NCBI RefSeq assembly: GCF_963675165.1
Contig: NC_087380.1
Location: 6,518,071 to 6,582,070, forward strand
DNA from: Halichondria panicea
Taxonomy: Eukaryota > Porifera > Demospongiae > Suberitida > Halichondriidae
DNA: 64,000 nucleotides
Reading direction: 5' to 3'
Shown: positions 1 to 8,702 of the stretch, one piece after another
Numbering within the stretch: the first letter of the stretch is position 1
How the letters are laid out: every line of letters starts with the position of its first letter
The notes under the pieces: generated by a model
The model's input: only the letters and a program-made list of their open reading frames with translations
What the model was told of the DNA's origin: nothing
The model's database searches: none
Translations under genes and position numbers: made by a program

Positions 1-130
1 GGTCAGGGCCAAAAGTTGCCTTTTCTGCTTTCACAAAGAGACTATTTTTTTTCACCATGCTCCATATTTTAGCAGTGACATCAGCGGTTCCCCAGGATGC
101 TCCTAAGATTTTCAAACTACTGCAAGCCAT
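1..130 (-). CDS. LGAxxG/YQY repeat protein, 5' end only (runs off window)
   Basis: Partial coding sequence read on the minus strand from an ATG at 128-130 out through base 1. The first residues (MACSSLKILGASWGTADVT) match the start of the gene at 35520 (MACNLKILGAAWGTADVT), and the match continues through WSMVKK to an FGPD/FGFDP position, so this is a paralog of that gene cut by the window edge. It shows only the first repeat of a DUF3395-like beta domain; no function is known. A few bases of 5' leader (GAGCAG before ATG) are also shared. A 6.6 kb inverted-repeat element begins only about 19 bases upstream of the ATG, so its native promoter has probably been displaced. Whether the rest is intact cannot be seen. 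Confidence 0.7.
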   Translation of the reverse strand, partial: MACSSLKILGASWGTADVTAKIWSMVKKNSLFVKAEKATFGPD

Positions 131-879
131 CTGCTCAACCGAACACGTGTTAGGCCACTAAAAGAGAAACACACTAAAAGAGAAATACCGGAAGTGAAAT
201 TAAATAATGGGCGTGGTAATAGGAGTGGAGCAGCGGGGTCCAATTTGCTAGCGGGTTCTGTACCGGCCAATAAATGCAGCCAACAGCCTAGTCTCGCGGA
301 CCCAGACCCTGAATAAGGGTCTGGCCAATTTCACCGTACAGAGTTGTGTTGACCGCGCCACAAATATCGTGGCGCTCTAAGTGGCTGATAAGTGTTTGTA
401 GTAAGTTGTGAAACCGCACAGCTGCACCGCTAGCTAAAGTAGATTTGGCAAATCTAATTATGTGGTTTCACACATCCGTCCTCCACCCACTAACCAATTA
501 TCAATGTAAACAGCCACTTAGACCGCTGCACAAGTAGCTCATGTGTAATTTGCCAGACGATAATATATCGGCTGGTCCACGAGACTACCAACAGCCAGAG
601 CCACAGCACTGCAGTGTGTGTCACTGTGTACTTTGTCTATGCAAGTAAACCAACCTCAGTGTGAACACTGCTGCTGCTGATATCACACCAAGTGTCTAGA
701 CATGGATGACAAAAAATATGACAGTCTTTCAAAGTCTGACCGAGCCTGCATGGTGCTGTAATCACTGAACTGAATGCTACTCGGATGCACTACCTTATAT
801 AGGGATACTACCACCACATTATCTCCGAGCACATCAATGGATGCAACATCACCTACCCACCATCTCTCCACAACTCTCA

Positions 880-1345
880 ACTCCTCCTCAAACAGCGTCA
901 ACTATTCACTCCATTCCACGAAGTCAGGCATAATTATTGTTTAATGCTAGGAGTGTTGCAAACAAACTACGAGATCTTCACGCAGGAGAAAACATTGATA
1001 TTATCGCTGTCACAGAAACACACAGATACAAAACTAATGGTCCCCAATCATTCTGTCTTCAGGAGAGACAGAAATTGGTAAGGGGGAGGGATTATAATAT
1101 GTTTCTGGTTCGTAACAACATCCCTGCAACAAGGCTCCACGACCTCGAAACCGACTGTCAGAGTGAACTCCTATATGGGTGGAAATAAGTTACCCTACAC
1201 CATCAGCTAAAAATGCTAGTGAGTCTTCTATCGACCTCCAAGCTCGTCCAACATCCACCTAACATTCCTCAGGAACTCTCTATCAACGATTTTTTCATAT
1301 TCAGAATCATGCCCAGTGATCATTGGCAAAGACTTTAACATCCCG
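880..1345 (+). pseudogene. LINE endonuclease domain, N-terminal part (broken)
   Basis: Reading frames with stops and shifts encode fragments of an apurinic-endonuclease-like (EEP) domain of a non-LTR retrotransposon. Visible pieces are FNARSVANKLRDL, IIAVTETH, RPPSSSN and VIIGKDFNIPSINW, which are the usual order of N-A-R-S-v-x-N-K, T-E-T-h/w and G-D-F-N-x-P motifs in jockey/CR1-like ORF2 proteins. The open frame 937-1188 covers the first third only. The element is split at 1392 by a TA-flanked insertion and resumes at 3551. It lacks a reverse transcriptase and is dead. Confidence 0.75.
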
Positions 1346-2113
1346 TCTATCAATTGGAGACTATATACTTGCATCAAATCTATGTGACATACAGTGCATC
1401 CAGTCTATAAAGAGTATATAGAATACCAAAATAGGTGAGTATAATTATAGTTGTACTTAAATATATCTGATCAACATTGGAACACTTCTAAGAAATTGTG
1501 CTGATATAATTATATATATTTATTTACTGATTCAGTCCGTATCCTAGGTGATTTCCAGTGAATATGAGCCATATTTTACTTCCCCCAGGGAAGTATGGAA
1601 TATGGCTCATATTTTTACTTCCTACAAGCACTATTCAACTTTTGAATCATCTTGACAATTTGTACACAGTAAAATAGCAATACAGCACGCAACAAGTTTT
1701 TGTAGACTATGTTTTGTGCTATTGTCATATTGACCTGAGCTAGCTAGCAGTCTAAGCTACTTATTACATGTTCATGAGGCTTGAAACACTGCAGTTCAAT
1801 CCTTGCTCTGTGTTTCTAGTCAAGGCTGTGGCTCAGAGGTAGAGGAGTACAGTGCATGCAGTGTTGGTAGACTTTGCAAATTGAAAACGGCAGCTGCTGA
1901 TATTGGTGGGCGGGTCTGGTCAAAGTTTATGGCTTCCAGTAGAACCTACATGTAGCTGCTTGGTTCTAGCTAGGCAAGCTCTCATACTTGACAGCTGTAA
2001 CTGTTCTAACTGCATATTCTGAGGCACAAGTTACTGTGAGAGCATGCAAGCTTGACTGTCTCCATTGATGTTCAAATGACTGTTTTGCTGTTTTTGCAGT
2101 AAATAAATCAGTT

Positions 2114-2221
2114 GTTGACTGGTTGCCTAGTAATTATGGTCTATAACCAACCTCAGCCTCGGGCTACGCCCTCGGCATTGGTTAGTTATAAGCCATAATT
2201 ACTAGTCAACCAGTCAATAAC
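2114..2221. repeat. Palindrome with CTCGGGCTACGCCCTCGG loop
   Basis: The arm GTTGACTGGTTGCCTAGTAA pairs with TTACTAGTCAACCAGTCAA about 60 bases on. The centre carries CCTCGGGCTACGCCCTCGG. It is a small hairpin-type repeat lying within the 1392-3550 element. Confidence 0.6.
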
Positions 2222-2474
2222 TATAACATACCATGCATTGTATATAGGTGAATGAATAAGCTATACCATAATAATTACTAATTTATCGGACACTTCTAAT
2301 TATCCCGGACACTCTTTTGGGCAATTTTCGTTGTTCTAATACAACGGACACTCCATGCAGTGCTTTAATATTCCCGACAATACCTTGAAAAGTTGAGTTA
2401 CGGCCACGGCTAATTTTTTTACTGAAACTGCAGCTAAAAATGTCCTTAAAACTGCATCACAAACGATTAACAAT

Positions 2475-2643
2475 CAATAGTATGGCTACTCGTGCAATAA
2501 GGGATTAATAGCACTCATAACAAGCACTGGCAAGGTTAATAGCACTCGGCGGGCTACGCCTCGTGCAATTAGTATCCTTGCCATTGCTTGTTACTCATGC
2601 TATTAATCCCATAATTATTGCACTCTTATAGCCATACTATTAA
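2475..2643. repeat. Palindrome with GGCGGGCTACGCCTCG loop
   Basis: The arms AATAGTATGGCTA and TAGCCATACTATT enclose further matching pieces (GGGATTAATAGCA / TGCTATTAATCCC and AACAAGCACTGGCAAGG / CCTTGCCATTGCTTGTT). The loop again contains GGGCTACGCC although the arms differ from those of the palindrome at 2114. A third related core (GGGGCTTACGCCCTCG) lies near 2715-2732. Confidence 0.6.
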
Positions 2644-3550
2644 TTATATACATATAATTATAGGAGCATAATCGGAACACCCATGCATGCATGCATTCTC
2701 GGAACATGCAGCCCTCGGGGCTTACGCCCTCGTGCTTCAGTGCAATATATTCCATACATCCCTTGTGCATGCCCGTGTTATAACTATAACATACTATAAT
2801 TATTAGCTATAGTCCAACTATTCAGTTGCTCACTGTTCTATTAAACTTAGCTAGCTTCGCATGCAGCTGCTTGCTTGTTCTAATTATTCCGGACACTTCG
2901 CATACTCTGTAAAAATCTGTTCCAATTATATACCCGGACAATTTCCAAAATAATTATTTTTTGCTGTCCGATAAATTAGAAGATATATACGGTATATTCA
3001 AAAATACTTCCCCAAAAGTTGTTATAGTGGGAAATCATTTTAGGTGAAAAATGGGGGTGATGGTGTGTAACATCAATTATCTCCGGAATTAAAGTATTTC
3101 TAGACAAACTTTTCTTATCAAAAGTTAGACATTAATTTTATTCAAGCTTACTCGGTGTAATTTTTGGACCTTAGCTGTGAGATCTTCTTCAAATCTCTCC
3201 TTAACCGAAACGGCACTAAAAAGTAGCAATTTTGAGCACTGCGGAGGATGTGTAGATATATTTAAGCAACACTTTCACAAGATAGCCAAACTATCTATAG
3301 ATGTTGTGACAAAGTTCCAAACCGGCCTTATAACCGGAAACCTTATAGGCCTTTTCTCCCCCTAACCGATTACCCATGCATGGCCACTATATATATAACA
3401 CTGTTTTATTAATCACCACAGCTTATTCATTTACCTACACAATGGGATCAGTTGACTTTCTCAGAAATATTCCATATTTATACTTAAGTACCACTATATA
3501 CTCACACATTAATTTGTGGTATATTCTAACTCTTTAGATTGGATGCACTG

Positions 3551-3945
3551 TATAGTGAATGACAACTCCGGTCAGTGCATATTTCTACTCCCTCCACCAA
3601 ATTGATTGTAACAGCTCCGACAAGACAAAAAAACATACTCGACTTAGTGCTCAACGGCAACATTTCAAGTTATGGTAACTGAAAGAATCCATGGGAGTGA
3701 TCACGAAGCTGTATCTTGTCTTAAAATCCACAAGACCCAACATTCCTATGTGTTTTACTTCGAGAGGGGACTTTGTCAAATTCCAAGGAATGCTGAGGAT
3801 TATATTTCATGAAATATATGGTTCATTTCTGAGCGATGCCTGGATGAAGTTCAAATACCTGCTGCTGATGTCAGCAGACTATATAATGCATCCCTATAAG
3901 CTCACTCTCACAAACAAGAAACGCTCTATACCGGGTTAGCCCAAG
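3551..3945 (+). pseudogene. LINE endonuclease domain, C-terminal part (broken)
   Basis: Continuation of the LINE interrupted at 1392. Translated fragments TRQKNILDLVLNGN and HGSDHEAV are the conserved end of the EEP endonuclease (LDLVL...G-S-D-H), followed by YFERGDFVKFQGMLR and DAWMKFKYLL, typical of the linker before the reverse transcriptase. The open stretch 3691-3939 covers the last part. The frame then fails and no reverse transcriptase follows. Confidence 0.7.
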
Positions 3946-5051
3946 AAACGGTACGAGTGATGATGATGATCAGACACAAGGGCAAGCACCCTGCAGGGCT
4001 TACCTAAAAGCAAAAAGAACACAAAACAATCTGACTGCATGGTAGATACAATAACCATAGCAACACCGTGCAAGAATTCTAGAATAAACTCATTCATATA
4101 ATTATATATAGGCACTCTTTTTTATTAGAACACCTAAATTTCATGTGGAACACAATCTGCTTCTCTCAGTATATGCTCTATATAGTGCATCGTATACAAC
4201 TTTAAATTTACATTTTTAAACGTGCTGTTTTAATTCCCATGCATATATATAATTATAATTATTGTGAAACACAGCTAGCTCACAACCTCACGTTTTAGCT
4301 TAATACTCTTATACTTTTACTATAATTATTGGGAAGTACATGTACATTTATAGGATTATAGCTACGTGACTACCTATAAGTGCAATTCCTTTTGGATAAC
4401 ATTGTTCAATAAAATTCAAACAAAATTCTGCATGGCTATAGCCTATAATTATATACACAGGATCATAGGCTTTTGTTTCACTTCCATGCGTCACTATTAA
4501 GACTAACATGCAATAATATACATGCATGCAGTCTCACAACAAGTATATATACTGATCTCCTTTACATAATTATAATACTAGCAAAACACATTTGTACACT
4601 GGAAGTAAGCACTGTCTGTTGAACTTTACCTGGCAGAGCAGTATGACATGCATATACATGCATGCATGCATGGGTCTATAATTGTACATTAAATAATAGT
4701 TAGACACTGTTTTGGAGGTGTCTCTGTGATTTAGAAGCCCAAAGGCACTGATTTAGTATCCCGAGCGTAGCGAGGGTACTAAAGTGGCTGAGGGCTTCTA
4801 AGTCACATGAACACCGACAAAACAGTCATTTAGATACTAGTGCACATGCGCAAACCGCTTGACTACAATACAATTACTTGACAACGGAATACTAGGTATA
4901 CTAAGTAAATTTGCAGGTATACTAAGTCCCATAGTATACCTGCTCTGAGGCACTTTTCCCATGTACTTCTCATGTAGATCTTATCAACTAGTGTCTAACT
5001 ATAATTATAGTTTAATTTTACCACGAAGGCAGTAAAAAACCTGTAAAGCTA
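3946..5051. other. No gene seen; AT-rich filler with small palindromes
   Basis: AT-rich sequence with a short GAT microsatellite near 3959-3970, several TATAATTATA tracts, and a palindromic segment around 4700-4990. The latter carries the core CCCGAGCGTAGCGAGGGTACT, which resembles the GGGCTACGCC loops seen at 2114-2643. No coding frame is convincing. Confidence 0.5.
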
Positions 5052-6320
5052 AATTTCTCTTTTAGTGTGAACCCGCTGGACCTAACACTAAAAGATTATT
5101 TTACACCAGAGGTGTTTTGCATGTTCAGGCACTGTGTTACACACATTATACCACACTATTTTCAAGTACCACAGACTGTCAGAGACCAACAGCATCAGTA
5201 ACAATCTGTACAGATACATTTCTCTTTTAGTGTAAACTTGCGGACCTCACACTAAAAGAGAAATTTTACACCAGAGGTGTTTTGCATGTTCAGGCACTGT
5301 GTTACACATATCTACATCATTACCACACCATTTTAAGTACCACAGACAGTCAGAGACCAACAGCACCAGTAACAATTTGTACAGCTACAATTCTCTTTTA
5401 GTGTGAACTTGCGGACCTCACACTAAAAGAGAAATTTTACACCAGAGGTGTTTTGCATGTTCAGGCACTGTGTTACACATATCTACATCATTACCACACC
5501 ATTTTAAGTACCACAGACAGTCAGAGACCAACAGCACCAGTAACAATTTGTACAGCTACATTTCTCTTTTAGTGTGAACTTGCGGACCTCACACTAAAAG
5601 ATTATTTTACACCAGAGGTGTTTTGCATGTTCAGGCACTGTGTTACACACATTGTACCACACTATTTTCAAGTACCACAGACTGTCAGAGACCAACAGCA
5701 TCAGTAACAATCTGTACAGATACATTTCTCTTTTAGTGTGAACTTGCGGACCTCACACTAAAAGAGAAATTTTACACCAGAGGTGTTTTGCATGTTCAGG
5801 CACTGTGTTACACATATCTACATCATTACCATGCACCATTTTTAAGTACCACAGACAGTCAGAGACCAACAGCACCAGTAACAATTTGTACAGCTACAAT
5901 TCTCTTTTAGTGTGAACTTGCGGACCTCACACTAAAAGAGAAATTTTACACCAGAGGTGTTTTGCATGTTCAGGCACTGTGTTACACATAATTATATCTA
6001 CATCATTACCACACCATTTTTAAGCACCACAGACGGTCAGAGACCAACAGCACCAGTAATAATTTGTACAGCTACATTTCTCTTTTAGTGTGAACTTGCG
6101 GACCTCACACTAAAAGAGAAAGTTTACACCAGAGGTGTTTTGCATGTTCAGGCACTGTGTTACACATATCTACATAATTACCACACCATTTTCAAATACC
6201 ACAGACGGTCAGAGACCAACAGCATCAGTAACAATCTGTATACAGATACATTTCTCTTTTAGTGTGAACCTGCAGACCTCACACTAAAAGAGAAATTTAC
6301 ACTTGAGGGTGTTTTGCACG
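5052..6320. repeat. Tandem array, about 8 units of ~171 bp, each with a hairpin
   Basis: The phrase TCTCTTTTAGTGTGAAC recurs at about 5056, 5221, 5392, 5563, 5727, 5901, 6079 and 6253, a spacing of 164-178 bases. Each unit carries TCTCTTTTAGTGTGA and, eight to ten bases later, TCACACTAAAAGA. These are exact inverse complements, so each unit can form a strong stem. The rest of the unit (ACACCAGAGGTGTTTTGCAT, AGTCAGAGACCAACAGCA) is well conserved, and two subtypes alternate. The stem motif is the same as the terminal motif of the surrounding 149-6777 element. Confidence 0.9.
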
Positions 6321-6851
6321 TTAGCTCTGTATACTTTCAAACAGTGTAGTGATGTATAGACCCATACATGTCATAAACAATTCCTATATTAAGTATATAT
6401 AATTATAATAAAGCTCATGGAAAAACCAGTGACACCATGCACTCCCATTTTTTTGCAGCCTAGCTGAGCTACATCTACATCTAGTGATCTAGCTCATGAT
6501 TGATCCATACTTTACTGACAATGCCAGAGAAAACTTTGGGCACTGGAAAGGATTAGCTACAATTTAACCGGCAGGACAGAGTAGCATCTGATTGTCTAGG
6601 ATCTTCTTGAGACTGCATGCATGGCGTGCATGCATGTATATGTATGTAAGCTAGCCTATCTATATGCTGGTACACTAGTGTTAATGTGGTACCCGCCAGC
6701 AAATTGGACCCCGCTAGGCCACACCCATTATTTAATTTCACTTCCGGTATTTCTCTTTTAGTCTTTTAGTGTCCTAACAAACGCGATACAAAAGTTGGAA
6801 TACTGCAGGAATGCAATGCGGGAGTAACCTGCTATGTCGCACCCCTGCCTC

Positions 6852-7962
6852 TAGCCTCGATTCCAAGCCGCTGAGAAAGACGGCCTGGTATACACTGTTT
6901 ACGCATGCGCCAGAATTACCCAGAATCTGGGTAATCGTAAATTGTAGTATATTTATCAGTATTCTTATTCCGCATTAGTTTGTAAAACATTGATATCCGT
7001 TTCATTTATAATGATGTCATTGAAAAAAGAAATCTAGTCCAAGTTGTGTAATGGCTGCTACCTTCTCTTCTGCTCTCGCGTACGCGTTATCCTGTGTTGG
7101 AAAACCAGGTCTAGTCTTGAAAGACAAGCAGCTGGAGGCGTTGAAGTGTCTGTACGCTGGTGTTTATGTGGGTACCCTACCGACCGGCTATGGCAAGTCC
7201 CAGAGAGCAAGTCCATCTGCTTTCCAGACACTCCCTTTCTTGATTGATGTGAAGCTTGACAGGACCAGTGCACCTCTCTCTGAAAGAAGTGTTGTGATGG
7301 TGATTTCTCCTCTTGTTTCTCTTGTTTCTCTGAGTGAAGCCATCTTTAAAGTGTTAGTGTGTCTGTTCGACGTTCAGTACCATTCTCTCTGGAAGGAAGT
7401 ATTGTTGTGACATTTGCCGAAAATTGGTCACAGAGTAAGTACGTGGTATCTGATCCGAGAACTGTGTGGCCTGAATGTGTTTACAATCCGAGGGACTTGT
7501 GTGTATCTGATCCGAGGGACTTGTTGCTTGAGTGTGTATCCGGACTTGTTGCTTGAGTGTGTATTAATGGATAGTGCGCTCAATGGTAAATCTATTGTGT
7601 AAATCAATAAGTAGTCCTCACATTATGTTACGTCACAGCCACTGTACTTATCCACATTTATTTTTTACCCACAGGTTTAACTAATTTCTTATGAGATTAA
7701 CTTGTCGCCTGAGTGTGTATCCGATCCGAGCCTCAAGTTAATGAATAAATCTACAGAGCTGATGTTTTACTTAGCTGTCTCTGTCTACAGTATATACAGA
7801 GAGGTAGCCTCTCCTTTTTCTTTTTTCTGTTCTTTATCAATAAGATAAAATACTGTTTTAACGTTCAATGAGATAAAATACGGTAAATAATAAATTAATT
7901 GTCCACCCACGCGCCAACAGTAAATACCAGGCCCACTATTCAAGGGGCTGGAGTCGAGGCTA
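6852..7962. mobile_element. TAGCCTCGA-ended DNA element, 9-bp target duplication, with RecQ-like fragment
   Basis: It starts TAGCCTCGATTCCAAGCCGC and ends GGCTGGAGTCGAGGCTA, with the subterminal GGCCTGGTATA/TATACCAGGCC-type match of the family. A perfect 9-bp duplication CCCTGCCTC lies at 6843-6851 and 7963-7971. The subterminal sequence includes an ACGCATGCGC motif. The interior holds a RecQ-like helicase fragment (7051-7410), short direct repeats of GTGTATCTGATCCGAGGGAC (about 7440-7730), and a GCCTCTCCTTTTTC segment shared with elements at 24112 and 28076. Relatives sit at 20342, 24248 and 44455. Confidence 0.85.
7051..7410 (+). pseudogene. RecQ-like helicase, N-terminal fragment
   Basis: The 119-residue frame begins with the ATG at 7051 and reads LKDKQLEALKCLYAG, then GTLPTGYGKS (Walker A, helicase motif I, residues about 41-50), then SVVMVISPLVSLV (motif Ia region). 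This order is that of RecQ-type superfamily-2 helicases. The Walker A is followed by an altered segment in place of the expected motif-linked residues. The frame ends before motif II (DEAH), so the fragment cannot be a working helicase. It sits inside a 9-bp-duplication transposon, which suggests it was captured or is the remnant of an element-encoded helicase. Confidence 0.7.
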
Positions 7963-7971
7963 CCCTGCCTC

Positions 7972-8530
7972 CTCTGGGAATAGCACAAACGGGGTGGAAC
8001 CTACACGCGGTTAAGCTCACGTGGCTGCTATTTCTTGATTGAAGGCAAGAAAGACAAAGAAGTCGTTAAAATGCATTCCAATGACACAATTCAACTGGTG
8101 GCAAGTAACTTGAAGTAAGCGCCATAAAGAGACAAGTTTAGAGCATAAAACTCAGTGAATTTGTTGCTGGCTAGTATAGTAGCTAGAGTTTTACAAGTAG
8201 AGATTAGATTTGTTGTAACAACCAAGGCTCAGATGTTGGCAGTGATCCTATCCTGAATACAGGCACAGAATACTTATTAAACACTCTAAAACAGAATTAT
8301 ACTAAAAACAATAATATCTCAAAATCTAAGTGGTGATTAAAACTGGTTGAAAAGCTATTTCATATTAGTATAAGCCCAGCAATGAACCATCCTGATCCAA
8401 GTGTATTTCTTGAAAGATACATGCCAAACCAAATCCACTATCAAAGTACACAGTCTTGATCATGCACAAGTTAATGAGATTCATAATCCTTTTGGCTGGT
8501 CATGTGACCGTGTCGTACCTCCTCTGATTC
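7972..8530. other. No gene seen; solo transposon terminus at 8510-8526
   Basis: AT-rich sequence without a convincing frame. Near the right end, GTGTCGTACCTCCTCTG (8510-8526) is the same right terminus as that of the MITE at 22649-22769. No matching left end was found upstream, so it is a lone end, a few bases from the next element's target site. Confidence 0.5.
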
Positions 8531-8539
8531 TGATGTGTC

Positions 8540-8566
8540 CAGAGGAGGTTGGTCACGCGTCATAAT
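8540..8566. repeat. Left terminal inverted repeat
   Basis: About 26 bases from CAGAGGAGG to GTCATAA, matching 15719-15744 in reverse complement with one mismatch (C versus A at position 15). Confidence 0.85.
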
Positions 8567-8702
8567 TTGCTCATGTGACTGCAAAATCTTTTCTTTTTTT
8601 GTTGTTGCCATTTCCAATGAATCTCATTATTCTCCAACCTTTTCCAACCTAGCGTTAGATCGTAACGCAGTAGTGCAAAGTATTGCGAATGTGTTAGCAC
8701 TG

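Larger units (their letters stand above)
1392..3550. mobile_element. TA-flanked inverted-repeat element (Tc1/mariner-like ends)
   Basis: The left end CAGTGCATCCAGTCTATAAA and the right end (reverse complement CAGTGCATCCAATCTAAAGA) form terminal inverted repeats, each flanked by TA (1390-1391 and 3551-3552). The LINE reading resumes immediately on the other side, which fixes the insertion point. Subterminal parts (GAGTATA...GTACTTAA) also match, and resemble the ends of the foldback element at 18260-19497, so the two are relatives. The interior is full of smaller palindromes and has no transposase frame. Confidence 0.7.
149..6777. mobile_element. Large inverted-repeat element with (C)ACTAAAAGAGAAAT termini
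   Basis: The left end (about 149-275) is the reverse complement of the right end (about 6688-6777). Both contain GTTAGG, one or two copies of CACTAAAAGAGAAAT, then a CCGGAAGTGAAATTAAATAA stretch and a GGGGTCCAATTTGCTAGCGGG stretch. No clean target duplication is visible next to the GTTAGG ends. The interior has no intact transposase: it holds a broken LINE (880-1345 and 3551-3945), a nested TA-flanked element (1392-3550) and a satellite array (5052-6320) whose units repeat the terminal motif. It is probably a non-autonomous or composite element that collected later insertions. Family not recognised. Confidence 0.7.

Noticed and set aside
5052-6320. tRNA- or snRNA-like genes in the satellite units
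   Set aside because: The hairpin in each unit lacks a cloverleaf, A/B boxes or an Sm site; it is simply an inverted repeat.
6852-7962. Assignment of the RecQ-bearing element to Helitrons
   Set aside because: It has terminal inverted repeats and a 9-bp target duplication, which Helitrons lack; also the helicase is RecQ-like rather than PIF1-like.
8535-8702. Upstream in-frame start (ATG 8535) for the transposase
   Set aside because: It lies in the target duplication outside the element, and the added residues overlap the terminal repeat; the ATG at 8703 is inside and starts a basic leader.
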